Shown piece by piece: positions 8,550-16,896 of a DNA stretch of 64,000 bases. Source of the stretch: JAXMHQ01 sp046346665 (lineage in GTDB: Bacteria > Verrucomicrobiota > Verrucomicrobiia > Limisphaerales > JAXMHQ01); the NCBI GenBank assembly GCA_046346665.1, contig JAXMHQ010000030.1, positions 1 to 64,000 of the forward strand. Reading direction: 5' to 3'. The notes below the pieces were generated by a model. The model was given only the letters and a program-made list of their open reading frames with translations. It had not been told where the DNA came from and did no database searches. Numbering within the stretch: position 1 is the first letter of the stretch; every line of letters starts with the position of its first letter. A program made the translations under genes and the position numbers.

Positions 8550-9911
8550 TTATCCCACCCTCTTGAGGCGGGCGACGTAGGCGCCGTCGACATGGTCGGC
8601 GGCGGGGTGGAGGTCGCGCTGGGATTCGAGGGTGAAGCCTGGGGTTTGATTCAGGAACGACTGGACGACGTCCTGGTTTTCGCCGGGCTCGATGCTGCAG
8701 GTGCTGTAGACGAGGAATCCGCCGGGTTTGAGCAAAGGCGCGGCGCGGTGGAGGAGTTGGAGCTGATCGTTTTTGAGCCGGTCGATTTCGGAAGGTTGGA
8801 GGCGCCAGCGGAGGTCGACGCGGCGGCGGAGGACGCCGGTGTTGGAGCAGGGGGCGTCGACGAGCGCGCGGTCGAATTGGCCGGGCCGGAACGCGGCATC
8901 GGCGGGGGAGGTTTCGACGCAGCGGACGCGGAGGCGGTCGCAGTTTTCGCGGACGCGATTCAGCCGGTCCGGGCTGGCGTCGGTGGCGACGATGCGGCCG
9001 GAGTTTTCCATGCGTTGGGCGAGGAAGGTGGTTTTGCCGCCGGGCGCGGCGCAGAGATCGAGCACGTCGAGGCCGGGTGCGGGGCGCAATTCATGGATGG
9101 CGAGGAGGGTGCTGGGATCCTGGATGTAGAAGGCGCCCTGCTCGAACGAGGCGAGCCGGGCGAGGGGCGGGTGCGATTTCAGTTCGAACACGAGGTTTTC
9201 CTCGAACCAATCCCGGCGGAAGAAATCGTAGTCGACCTTTTCGTCGCGCCAGCGGGCGAGGACGTCGCCGGCGTTGCGCAATGGAAAATCGGCGAAGGGC
9301 CGGGGTGCGACGGAGCCCGGGGCGGCGGAAGCGGAATCGGGTTGGAACGCGAGCGAATTGATGCGGGCGAAGGTTTTGGGGGGCGAATTGTTCCACTCGA
9401 GGAGCGCGGCGGTTTTGTCGGCGCCCCAGCGGCGGGTCCAGCGGTCGACGAGCCATTCCGGGTGCGAGAAGCCGAGGGCGGGCCGGGATTTTTTGAGATC
9501 GGCGAGCTGGGCGCGGGTTGCGTCGGCTTCGCGGAGGTAGCCGCGGAGGAGGGCGTTGACGAATCCGGCCTGGGGACCGAATCCGGAATGTTTGGCGAGT
9601 TCGACGGTTTCATGGACGGCGGCGTGGCCGGGGATGCGGTCGAGCCAGAAGATTTGGTAGAGGCCCAGGGCGAGGATGTCGAGCAGGGCGGGTTTCTGGG
9701 TGCGCCCGGGGGTTTTCTGTTCGACGAGCCAGGCGAGGGTGTCGCGCCAGCGGACGGCGCCGTAGGCGAGTTCGAGGCAGAGGTTGCGGTCGGGGCCGGA
9801 GAGGCCGGCTTCGGCGAGGGTTCGGTCGGCGATAGTCTCGATGAAGTCGCCGCCGCCGCGGTGTTGGCGCAGGATGCGGGCAGCAATTTGTCTTGGTTTT
9901 TGGCCGGTCAC
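8550..9911 (-). CDS. rsmB: 16S rRNA (cytosine-5)-methyltransferase RsmB
   Basis: Methylates C967 (E. coli numbering) of 16S rRNA using SAM. The N-terminal NusB-like helical domain (residues 1-150) is followed by the Rossmann methyltransferase: motif I VLDLCAAPGGKTTFL (~281-295), the motif IV catalytic region VDAPCSNTGVLRRR (~348) and motif VI STCSIEPGEN (~402), whose TC cysteine is the nucleophile. 453 residues is normal length. The start is GTG at 9911; no in-frame ATG lies near. It is divergently transcribed from the GreA-like gene, with only 51 bp between them. Confidence 0.95.
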   Translation of the reverse strand: MTGQKPRQIAARILRQHRGGGDFIETIADRTLAEAGLSGPDRNLCLELAYGAVRWRDTLAWLVEQKTPGRTQKPALLDILALGLYQIFWLDRIPGHAAVHETVELAKHSGFGPQAGFVNALLRGYLREADATRAQLADLKKSRPALGFSHPEWLVDRWTRRWGADKTAALLEWNNSPPKTFARINSLAFQPDSASAAPGSVAPRPFADFPLRNAGDVLARWRDEKVDYDFFRRDWFEENLVFELKSHPPLARLASFEQGAFYIQDPSTLLAIHELRPAPGLDVLDLCAAPGGKTTFLAQRMENSGRIVATDASPDRLNRVRENCDRLRVRCVETSPADAAFRPGQFDRALVDAPCSNTGVLRRRVDLRWRLQPSEIDRLKNDQLQLLHRAAPLLKPGGFLVYSTCSIEPGENQDVVQSFLNQTPGFTLESQRDLHPAADHVDGAYVARLKRVG

Positions 9912-9962
9912 GGCATTTAATATCGTCAGGTCCGTTGGGGGACGCGAGCGTTAAGGTAAACT

Positions 9963-11660
9963 ATGCGTGAGGAATTTGAAAAATTGGCGGCAGCCGGAAA
10001 GATTGAGGGCCGGCACTTGGAACCGCTGGTGGTATTGACGACCAGCGGATTCTGCATGCACCGCAGCTGGGGGTTTGGACGCATTAAGACGGTGGACACG
10101 GTTTTTGCGCGGTTCACGATCGATTTTCAGAACAAGCCGGGTCACACGATGGATTTGTCGTTTGCGGCGGAGTCGCTGAAGCCCATTCCCAAGGAACACA
10201 TCCTGGCGCGGAAAGCCTCGGACTTGGAAGGGTTGCGTCAATTGGCGGCGACGAATCACCTGGAGCTGGTGAAGGTGGTGTTGAACAGCTACGGCGGGCA
10301 CGCGACGATCGACCAGATCCAGCAGGTGCTGGTGCCGGAGGTGATCCGGGACGATTGGAAGAAGTGGTGGGAGGCGGCGAAGCGGGAGTTGAAGAAGGAC
10401 GGTCATTTCCAGGTGCCGTTGAAGAAGACGGACCCGATTTTATTCCAGTCGCAGGAAGTGTCGTTGCAGGACCGGTTGATGGGGGATTTCCGGGCGGCGA
10501 AGGGGTTGAAGGCGCGCATCGGGGTGACGGCAGAGATTTTGAAGTGCGCGGCGGATTTGTCGGACAAGGCGGCCGTGGCCACCGAGGTCCTGGCCGCGCT
10601 GAACGGGGAGATTTCCAGTTACCAACGCACGCAACCCGCGGTCGCGCTGGAGGCGGTTTTCATGCGCGACGACATCCGGTCGATGGGTGGATTGCCGCCC
10701 GCGGAGGGCGAGGTGACGTCGCTGTCGATCTGGACGCAGGACGTGAAGCTGGGGCCGCTGATCGAGCTGCTGCCGGCCGCGAAGCATCGCCGGGCGCTGG
10801 AATCGTTCCGGGACGCGTTTCCGGATCGCTGGGCGGAGTCCGTGCGGCTGACGATGAACACGGTGAGTTCGAAGTCGTGCCGTGAATTTGCGGGGTTGCT
10901 GATCCAGGAAGGGAAGATTGCGGAGCTGAAGGAATCGCTGGCGCGTTTGATCAGCCAGCACACGGCGAGCAGCGAATTGTTGCTGTGGCTGGCGCGGGAG
11001 CGGACGGATGCGTTCGCGGACATTTTGGGGCCGGAGGTTTTCCGGGCGATGCTGACCGCGATGGAGCGGGATCAATTCAACGAGAAGCGCTCGAACCGGC
11101 TGCGGGAATATTTGCTGGACGACCAGGAACTGCTGCCGGAGCTGACGGCTTCGGCGGAGCTGGAAGTGATCAAGGATTTGACGCGGGCGCTGCAGTTGTC
11201 GCCGGTGTTCGACGACATGGACAAGCGTTCGCTGCTGGCGCGGATTGTGAAGAGTCACCCGGCGGTGCAATCGCTGATCAGCGGCGACCAGACGAAGCAG
11301 GATTCGACGTTGATTGTTTCGTGGGAAAGCCTCGAGCGCCGGAAGAACGAATACACCGAGCTGGTGCACAAGAAGATTCCGGCGAACTCGAAGGAAATCG
11401 CCGTGGCGCGGAGCTACGGGGATCTCCGGGAGAACCACGAATACAAGGCGGCGAAGGAAATGCAGAAGGTGTTGATGCGGCGCAAGGACGAGTTGGAAGG
11501 CCAGCTTGTGCGGGCGCGCGGCACGGATTTTACGAACGCGCGGACCGACGTGGTGAGCGTGGGCACGGTGGTGCAGGCGACGAGGACCTGGAAACCGGCC
11601 AGCGCGAGGGCTACACGATCCTGGGCGCCTGGGATTCCGATCCCGACAAGGGCGTCGTGA
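9963..11660 (+). CDS. greA: Long GreA-type transcription elongation factor, 3' end frameshifted
   Basis: The first ~460 residues are a helical extension with no recognised domain. Then comes the GreA coiled coil (EYTELVHKKIPANSKEIAVA, SYGDLRENHEYKAAKE..., where acidic residues reach the polymerase secondary channel) and the start of the FKBP-like domain. Standard GreA is ~158 residues; chlamydial GreA proteins also carry a very long N-terminal part. The FKBP-like domain is readable only by switching frames: GTVVQAT then ETGQREGYTILGAWDSDPDKG (nt ~11590-11650), LSPVAQSLLNRKIGDEV (~11665-11710), FELHGARHRHRIESIEAWK (~11718-11775) and a tail reaching TAA near 11840. That needs four indels (near 11580, 11658, 11711 and 11774), at least two in homopolymers. 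Either sequence errors or a decaying end. Confidence 0.8.
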   Translation: MREEFEKLAAAGKIEGRHLEPLVVLTTSGFCMHRSWGFGRIKTVDTVFARFTIDFQNKPGHTMDLSFAAESLKPIPKEHILARKASDLEGLRQLAATNHLELVKVVLNSYGGHATIDQIQQVLVPEVIRDDWKKWWEAAKRELKKDGHFQVPLKKTDPILFQSQEVSLQDRLMGDFRAAKGLKARIGVTAEILKCAADLSDKAAVATEVLAALNGEISSYQRTQPAVALEAVFMRDDIRSMGGLPPAEGEVTSLSIWTQDVKLGPLIELLPAAKHRRALESFRDAFPDRWAESVRLTMNTVSSKSCREFAGLLIQEGKIAELKESLARLISQHTASSELLLWLARERTDAFADILGPEVFRAMLTAMERDQFNEKRSNRLREYLLDDQELLPELTASAELEVIKDLTRALQLSPVFDDMDKRSLLARIVKSHPAVQSLISGDQTKQDSTLIVSWESLERRKNEYTELVHKKIPANSKEIAVARSYGDLRENHEYKAAKEMQKVLMRRKDELEGQLVRARGTDFTNARTDVVSVGTVVQATRTWKPASARATRSWAPGIPIPTRAS

Positions 11661-11840
11661 GTTGTTGTCGCCGGTGGCGCAGTCGTTGTTGAATCGCAAG
11701 ATCGGCGACGAAGTGGGAATTTGAACTTCACGGCGCGCGGCACCGGCATCGGATCGAGAGCATCGAAGCCTGGAAAACCGGAAGCGGCTGCGCCCGCCCA
11801 AGCTCCCCGCGGAACCGCCGCAGGCCGTTTGAGAGTTTAA
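11580..11840 (+). pseudogene. Frameshifted remainder of the GreA-like FKBP domain
   Basis: Matches the C-terminal GreA domain in three alternating frames, including YTILGAWDSDPDKGVVS, SPVAQSLLNRKIGDEV and RIESIEAWKP followed by an Ala/Pro-rich tail. No single frame encodes it. The order of the pieces is correct and no bases seem missing except the single-base indels, so the ancestral gene ended near 11840, inside the left arm of the following repeat. Confidence 0.75.
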
Positions 11841-11942
11841 GAGTTTGGGGGTCTAGGAGTTTAAGAGTGGGAAGTCCGCGATCTGACGATCGCGGCTACG
11901 CGCAACAACTCCCAAACTCCTAAACTCCTAAACTCTTAAACT
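11830..11942. repeat. Nested hairpin: family K arms around a family D palindrome
   Basis: Outer arms GAGTTTAAGAGTTTGGG... (11832-11868) and ...CCTAAACTCTTAAACT (11907-11941) are complementary. The loop holds family D (CGCGATCTGACGATCGCGGC, 11878-11899), itself nearly self-complementary. It lies between convergent genes (GreA-like + and DUF5069 -). Confidence 0.88.
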
Positions 11943-11946
11943 GTCT

Positions 11947-12396
11947 TCAGGGCTTTCCGCCGAAGCTCACGTAATCGTCCAGGTCCAGGAGATCGAACCA
12001 CGTCGCGATGTCTTCGCGTTTCGGGCCGGATTTGGCGTGGATGTCGTTGAAATAGGCGCGCGATTCAGGATCAGTGGGGACGCGGAGTTCGGCCAGGGCG
12101 GTCCAGGAGGCGATTTCGGAATCGGTCCGTTTGAACCGCGCGTTGGATTCGATCCAGGCGAGAATCTCCCCGTCGCTTTTTCCGGCGGCGAGTTCTTTCT
12201 TCATCGCTTCGGGGTCGATGCCGGTGAACTCGAGGAGGCGCTGGTCCATCGGGCAGGCGTAATGGTATTCGCCGTTTTTGCCGGCGATTGTGGCGCGGCC
12301 TTTGTCGAGCATGCGCGGCAGGGTGGCGTAGCCGCCAAGGCGGACGCGCGGGCTGCGAGGCGGATGCTGGGTGAGATCGGGATGGTGGAGAGTCAT
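11947..12396 (-). CDS. DUF5069 domain protein
   Basis: 149 residues. The N-terminal signature HPDLTQHPPRSPRVRLGGYA followed by LPRMLDKGRA and GEYHYACPMDQRLLEFTGID is that of the DUF5069 family, whose function is unknown and which is frequent in Verrucomicrobiota and Planctomycetota. The start is ATG at 12396, because family members begin just before this signature; an upstream in-frame start at 12423 would add nine residues. No neighbour suggests a role. Confidence 0.8.
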   Translation of the reverse strand: MTLHHPDLTQHPPRSPRVRLGGYATLPRMLDKGRATIAGKNGEYHYACPMDQRLLEFTGIDPEAMKKELAAGKSDGEILAWIESNARFKRTDSEIASWTALAELRVPTDPESRAYFNDIHAKSGPKREDIATWFDLLDLDDYVSFGGKP

Positions 12397-12513
12397 AATT
12401 GGATTGTGTTCAGATGGGTTCATTCCCGGCGCCAGTTCTCTTCGCGCCGGCAGTTCGTCAGCTCACAGTGCAGCAGGAATTGCCGAGGAAATGCAAATCC
12501 CGCAGTTGAGAGC

Positions 12514-12645
12514 GGATTGATGGATTTTTGGATTTATGGATAAATGGGGGGACAGACGCGCGCAGTCGCAGCAATCCATAATCCATTGAGCATCAATAAT
12601 CCCGCACTTTCTGTCGGGGCTCACGACGGAGTCTCGCCCCACCTT
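12514..12645. repeat. Family F inverted pair followed by one family B copy
   Basis: The gap 12397-12665 contains no gene. TGGATTTTTGGATTTATGGA (12524-12543) and AATCCATAATCCATTG (12572-12587) are hairpin arms around GGGGGGACAGACGCGCG, a loop nearly identical to that at 40611. One family B copy (a variant of TCGACGGAGTCTCGCCCCAC) lies at 12615-12645. Confidence 0.8.
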
Positions 12646-12665
12646 TAGGCTGGGGTTGTGACGCG

Positions 12666-14044
12666 GTGATGTTCAGGTGGTTTGGGTGGCGATGGCGGTG
12701 TTGGGTGCCGGCCTGGTTTCGGGCCGGGGCGGGGTGGAAATCTGGATCACTCCGGCGGGGAACGGCGGCGGGAGCGGGACATGCGCGGATCCATTCAGTG
12801 CGCCGGACGCGGACGGTTTCTTCAATCTGATTCACGATCAGCGGGTGGTGAACGGGACGAATTACGTCATTCCGCCCGCATCCGGTTCTGCATTTGATGC
12901 CGGGTAAATTCACGGTCGGGACGGGGAAAGGTGCGCGGGCATCAGCGGTATTGTTTGACGCTGAAGAACAATTGGAAAGTGCGCGGGGCGGGGATGGATG
13001 TGACGGTGCTGCGGTTGCAGGATCATGTGGCGGGGCCGGCCCGGGGCAGCGCGGCGGCTGGAGATGATTCGTGGCGGCGGCAGCTCGCCGGGGGACGCGG
13101 CGGACTGGCCGGTGGACGGCGCGGAGATTTCGGACCTGACGGTCGACTGCAATTTGCAGAACCAGTCGAATCTGTGTGTGGACGGCGTGACGCCGGCGGG
13201 CTCGCGGAACCGGGTGAGCCGGGTTCGGGCGATCAACTGGGGGACGACGAGTACGGATGAATGTTTCGTGTTCAGCGTGGGATCGCACTGGCGGGTGCGG
13301 CCGGAGGGATATCACGAGGGCGTGATCGAGGATTGCGTGGCCGACAAGCCGGCGCCGATCGTGCACAAGGACGGGACCAGCGCGTTCATGCTGTCGGGGA
13401 ACGGTCCGTGGGAGGGCGGCAAGGTGGGGACGGCGGACCGGGATGCGGGCGGCTGGGTGTTGCGGAACTGTTCGGTGCGCGATGTGACGACGGGGCGCGG
13501 GCCGGGCCAGCCGCATGGCTTCCATGCGTTCGGCGCCGTGGGCCGCGGGTGCGACATCGTCGGGAATTTTGCATTGAACGTCACCGGCAAAACCGGCGGT
13601 GAAGCGTCCGCGATCTATTGCGATTCCTTCGACGACCAGGACATCACGATCCGGGACAACACGCTGATGAACGTGAATTTCGGGATTTCCTACAATTACT
13701 CCGCGAACAACCTCACGAACCTGGTGATCCGGGACAATCTGATCACGGTCTCGAACGGCGGCGTGGGCATCTATCTTTACAACGTGGATGACCCGACGCT
13801 GAGCCATGTGATGCGCGGGGTGTTGATTTCCGGCAACCGGGTGTATCCGCATCACACGGGCGCATCCTGTGAGGCGTTGATCATGCGCGGGGCGATCGAG
13901 GCGGTGGTGCAGGATAATTTGCTGGACGGCGGGGCGCCGCCGAAAGGGCGGGCGGCGGTGATCCCGGAGGTTTACCGGCCGAAGCTGCAGGTGTTTTCGT
14001 TCCAGAACAACCGGAACCTGGCGGGGCAATTGATTCAGCCTTAA
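12666..14044 (+). pseudogene. Secreted right-handed beta-helix protein, frameshifted
   Basis: A parallel beta-helix (pectate-lyase-like) protein whose reading shifts frame at least three times. Piece 1 (12677-12907) holds IWITPAGNGGGSGTCADPF and ends at a stop. Piece 2 (frame of 12931-13260) holds YCLTLKNNWKVRGAGMDVTV. Piece 3 (13058-14044) holds EISDLTVDCNLQNQSNLCVD then stacked helix rungs such as DITIRDNTLMNVNFGISYNY and NLVIRDNLITVSNGGVGIYL. The order is preserved, so an intact gene once spanned the region, with a hydrophobic signal-like start near 12670. Substrate unknown; such proteins bind or cleave polysaccharide. The last 339 residues remain one open frame. Confidence 0.7.
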
Positions 14045-14139
14045 CCACGGATGTAAACGGATAAACACGGATTGAACCCCTGCCAGCCCTCGATTCTGCC
14101 TATTTCCATCCGTGTTGATCCGTGTCTATCCGTGGTTGA
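14041..14139. repeat. Family A inverted pair
   Basis: Left arm 14041-14073 (CCACGGATGTAAACGGATAA) and right arm 14105-14138 (CCGTGTCTATCCGTGGTT) pair to make a hairpin between the beta-helix remnant and rpmE. The left arm contains the TAA that ends the upstream frame. Confidence 0.88.
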
Positions 14140-14173
14140 AAGGAATGGTTCCGGCCCGAGGTTAAAATGAGGC

Positions 14174-14201
14174 TTGTCTTGCGCCGGGCACATGCTAAGT
14201 T
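14174..14201 (+). promoter_or_regulatory. Probable sigma-70 promoter for rpmE
   Basis: TTGTCT (14174-14179), 16-bp spacer, TAAGTT (14196-14201), 12 bp ahead of the rpmE ATG. The same 16-bp spacing is seen in the rpsL, rpsJ and rpmH promoters here. Confidence 0.5.
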
Positions 14202-14213
14202 TTCCGGCCTTTT

Positions 14214-14456
14214 ATGAAAGAGAATGTGCATCCGAAGTATGTGGACGCTGAGATCCGTTGCGCTTGCGGCAACGTGATCAAGACCCGTTCCACCAAGCCG
14301 ACCGTCATCGTCGGCATCTGCAATGTCTGTCATCCGTTTTACACCGGGCAGCAGAAGTTCGTGGACACGGCGGGCCGCGTGGACAAGTTCCAGCAGCGCC
14401 TGGCGAAGACGCAGGCCGCCCAGGCTGCGCAGGCCGCGAAGAAGAAGAAGAAATAG
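14214..14456 (+). CDS. rpmE: 50S ribosomal protein L31
   Basis: 80 residues. MKENVHPKYVDAEIRCACGN is the L31 start. Four cysteines (C16, C18, C36, C39, the last two in CNVCHPFYTG) make this the zinc-binding form rather than the zinc-free paralogue. The tail is a run of Ala and Lys. It stands alone ahead of prfA, a common pairing, separated by a GC-rich hairpin. Confidence 0.97.
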   Translation: MKENVHPKYVDAEIRCACGNVIKTRSTKPTVIVGICNVCHPFYTGQQKFVDTAGRVDKFQQRLAKTQAAQAAQAAKKKKK

Positions 14457-14470
14457 CTTTTCCGCATTAT

Positions 14471-14514
14471 CCGCCCGCCCGCCCGCATCATCGCAGGCAG
14501 GCGGGCGGTCTTGT
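14471..14514 (+). terminator. GC-rich hairpin between rpmE and prfA
   Basis: CCGCCCGCC (14471-14479) pairs with GGCGGGCGG (14500-14508), followed by TCTTGTTTT. A plausible intrinsic terminator or attenuator, with a weak T-run. Confidence 0.55.
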
Positions 14515-14531
14515 TTTGCGGGTGCCGTCGC

Positions 14532-15611
14532 ATGGACCTGACCCCCCATATCGAGCGATTCTGCCGCCGTTTCGCGGAAATCGAGGCCGCTTTGAGCGAT
14601 CCCAAGGCCTTCGACAACCCGGCCCGCGCGCAGGAGTTGTCGCGCGAATATTCCCGTTCGAAGGAACTGGTCGGGCACGGCGAGGCTTACCGGAAAGTGG
14701 TGGCAGACCTGGCGGAAAACCGCCGGATGCTCGAGTCGGAGCCGGCCGGATCCGAACTGGCCCAGATGGCCGCCGAGGAAGTGGCGCGGCTTGAATCGGA
14801 GGAACGCCGCCTCGCCCTGGAAATCCAGCGCGGCATTCTCCCGGCCGACCCGGCGGATTCGCGGAACACGATCGTGGAAATCCGCGCGGGGGCGGGCGGG
14901 CAGGAGTCGGCGTTGTTTTCGGCGGATCTTTTCCGGATGTACACGCATTACGCCGAGTCGCGCGGCTGGAAATTCGAGAGCCTGGATTCCAGCGCCTCCG
15001 ACCTGGGCGGCTACAAGGAAATCATTTTCCAGATCAACGGGACCGACGTTTACAAGCGATTGAAGTACGAGAGCGGGGTTCACCGGGTGCAGCGGGTGCC
15101 GGCGACGGAGTCGCAGGGGCGGATTCACACCAGCACCTGCACGGTGGCGGTGCTGCCCGAGGCGCAGGAGGTGGACATCGAGATCAAGCAGGAGGATTTG
15201 GAGATCAACGTCTGCCGGGCGTCCGGGCATGGCGGCCAGGGCGTGAACACCACGGATTCCGCGGTGCGCATCGTTCACAAGCCGACCGGCATCGAGGTGC
15301 GCTGCCAGGACCAGCGTTCGCAGATCAAGAACAAGGCGCAGGCGATGAAGGTGCTGAGGTCGCGGTTGCTCGAGCGGAAGGTGAGCGAGGAAAACGCCAA
15401 GTACGCCGCGCAACGCAAGGAACAGGTCGGCACCGGCGAACGCAACGAACGCATTCGCACCTACAATTTCCCCCAGAACCGCGTGACCGATCACCGGATC
15501 GAACTCACACTCTACAACCTGCCGGTCGTGATGGAAGGCGAACTCGATCCGATCATCGATCCGCTGATGAACCACGATCTCGAGGAGAAATTGAAGGCGC
15601 TCGAAGTATGA
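14532..15611 (+). CDS. prfA: Peptide chain release factor 1
   Basis: Class I release factor reading UAA/UAG. GGQ lies in SGHGGQGVNTTDSAVR (residue ~234), the methylated glutamine motif that drives peptide release. The codon-reading tripeptide is PAT (in RVPATESQG, ~189), the RF1 form rather than the SPF of RF2. 359 residues is normal. ATG at 14532 is preferred over an upstream in-frame TTG at 14511 because it gives the standard RF1 N-terminus. Confidence 0.97.
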   Translation: MDLTPHIERFCRRFAEIEAALSDPKAFDNPARAQELSREYSRSKELVGHGEAYRKVVADLAENRRMLESEPAGSELAQMAAEEVARLESEERRLALEIQRGILPADPADSRNTIVEIRAGAGGQESALFSADLFRMYTHYAESRGWKFESLDSSASDLGGYKEIIFQINGTDVYKRLKYESGVHRVQRVPATESQGRIHTSTCTVAVLPEAQEVDIEIKQEDLEINVCRASGHGGQGVNTTDSAVRIVHKPTGIEVRCQDQRSQIKNKAQAMKVLRSRLLERKVSEENAKYAAQRKEQVGTGERNERIRTYNFPQNRVTDHRIELTLYNLPVVMEGELDPIIDPLMNHDLEEKLKALEV

Positions 15612-15724
15612 GTTGCAGGTTGCAGGTTGCAGGTTGCAGGTTTGGCCAGGACCCGCGCTTCGACAAACCGCACCGCATTTCAAACTCGTCTGTTTTTTAA
15701 CCCTGCAACCTGCAACCTGCAATT
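15612..15724. repeat. Family J inverted pair
   Basis: Four tandem GTTGCAG units (15612-15641) begin straight after the prfA stop and pair with CCTGCAACCTGCAACCTGCA (15703-15722). The ~60-nt loop is unique sequence. It separates prfA from the HAD gene on the same strand. Confidence 0.88.
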
Positions 15725-15738
15725 TGAGACCTGCGAGC

Positions 15739-16305
15739 ATGATTAAAGGCCTGATATTCGACTGCGACGGCACGCTGGCGGACACGATGCCGCTGCATTG
15801 GCGGGCGTGGCAGATGGTGACGGCGCGGCACGGATTGCATTTTCCCGAGGACCGGTTTTACGCGCTGGGCGGGGTGCCGTCGCGCGACATTCTCAAAATG
15901 CTCGCGACGGAGCAGGGGCGGTCGCTGGATCATATCGCCATCGCGCACGAGAAGGAGGAGCTTTACCTGCCGCTGCTGTCGCAGGCGGAGCCGATCCATG
16001 CCGTGGTGGAGATCGCGCGATCCAATTACGGCAAGCTGCCGCTGGCGGTGGCGTCGGGCGGCACGCAGGCGATCATCTGCCAGGTGCTGGATCATTTGAA
16101 GATCCGGAATTTGTTCGACGCGGTGGTGACGAACGAGATGGTGAAGAACCAGAAGCCGGCCCCGGACATTTTCCTGGAGGCGGCGCGCCGGATCGGGGTG
16201 GAGCCGCGGTTTTGCCGGGCTTACGAGGATACCGAGCTGGGATTGCAGGCGATCCGGTCGGCGGGGATGGAGGCGGTGGATGTGAGGAACTTGGTTAAGA
16301 TTTAA
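15739..16305 (+). CDS. HAD-superfamily hydrolase, beta-phosphoglucomutase-like
   Basis: 188 residues. Motif I is LIFDCDGTLADTMPLH (nucleophile and acid-base Asp of DxDGTLxDS/T type), motif II VASGG, motif III lysine in KNQKPAPDIF, and motif IV YEDTELGLQA. The helical cap lies between motifs I and II (residues ~15-85). The closest match by pattern is the beta-phosphoglucomutase/phosphatase (YqaB-like) group; the substrate is not predictable. The ATG at 15739 follows the family J hairpin. The last 11 bp overlap the end of the convergent four-helix-bundle gene. Confidence 0.88.
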   Translation: MIKGLIFDCDGTLADTMPLHWRAWQMVTARHGLHFPEDRFYALGGVPSRDILKMLATEQGRSLDHIAIAHEKEELYLPLLSQAEPIHAVVEIARSNYGKLPLAVASGGTQAIICQVLDHLKIRNLFDAVVTNEMVKNQKPAPDIFLEAARRIGVEPRFCRAYEDTELGLQAIRSAGMEAVDVRNLVKI

Positions 16306-16777
16306 GATTTGAGATTTGAGATTTGAGATTCGAAGGCGGGCTGTCATCCTTTTTAGCCTGCTCATATTTTCGCCTGGAGGCCGCTGTCAGGTGCCTCGGT
16401 CCGCAGATATTCGAGTTCTGCAACGAATCAGCCCAGGCGCGCAATTGGCGCGAGCAGCTTTCAGCGGAGGATTTCAAGTTTGAAATCTCGGATTTAAGAT
16501 CGGCAGCCCACGGGCGCCGATGGAGTAAGCAGAGCATGGAACGCACTTCACCAGCGGAACCGCGGGCGATATAGATGAATTGCAGCAGTTCTTTGGTGGT
16601 ACCTCGCTCAAACCCCTCGGCAATATTGTTCGAGACGGAAAGGACGGCGCGCTCCAATTGGTCCCGAAACGAGGCGCGCAGGCGCGGAGGTGCCCGCTGC
16701 AGTAGTTCGTCGGTTTGTCCAAAAAGTGTTTCCGCCTTTTGCCATACGGGCAAATCTTCGAATCGTTGATAGGTCAT
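16295..16777 (-). CDS. Four-helix-bundle protein (S23/Avd-like), flanked by inverted repeats
   Basis: 160 residues. YQRFEDLPVWQKAETLF and RAVLSVSNNIAEGFERGTTK are the signatures of the four-helix-bundle family first noticed in 23S rRNA intervening sequences and related to the accessory protein of diversity-generating retroelements. The start is ATG at 16777, with AAAGGGA just upstream; an in-frame ATG at 16798 is possible. Oddities: family E repeat arms lie on both sides (16298-16330 and 16857-16892), a third copy (16470-16501) is inside the gene and encodes DLKSEISNLKS, and the C-terminus is itself repeat-coded (SNLKSQISNLKS). No rRNA or reverse transcriptase is nearby. Biological role unknown. 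Confidence 0.8.
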   Translation of the reverse strand: MTYQRFEDLPVWQKAETLFGQTDELLQRAPPRLRASFRDQLERAVLSVSNNIAEGFERGTTKELLQFIYIARGSAGEVRSMLCLLHRRPWAADLKSEISNLKSSAESCSRQLRAWADSLQNSNICGPRHLTAASRRKYEQAKKDDSPPSNLKSQISNLKS

Positions 16778-16892
16778 GCCGTTCCCTTTCTTCCCCATAT
16801 CCCAGGCATATCACCCAAACCTGCCTGCTCTTGGAGTCGCACGAGTATTCTCTGCCTCCAATCTCAAATCTCAAATCTGAAATCTCAAATCT
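16298..16892. repeat. Family E arms enclosing the four-helix-bundle gene
   Basis: Tandem GATTTGA units at 16298-16330 and the complementary TCAAATC units at 16857-16892 stand on either side of one gene about 525 bp apart, with a third copy at 16470-16501. The layout resembles a small transposable unit, though no target duplication is evident. Confidence 0.65.
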
Positions 16893-16896
16893 TTCC

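Noticed and set aside
8532..9920. 462-codon plus-strand frame opposite rsmB
   Set aside because: Gly/Glu/Val-rich shadow; the minus strand encodes all RsmB motifs.
12593..14068. 491-codon minus-strand frame opposite the beta-helix gene
   Set aside because: Low-complexity Arg/His/Pro shadow. It looked like an intact gene only because the plus-strand gene is frameshifted.
14532..15611. Release factor 2
   Set aside because: The codon-recognition tripeptide is PAT rather than SPF, and there is no programmed frameshift site.
16295..16892. Diversity-generating retroelement
   Set aside because: The four-helix-bundle protein is Avd-like, but there is no reverse transcriptase and no template/variable repeat pair.
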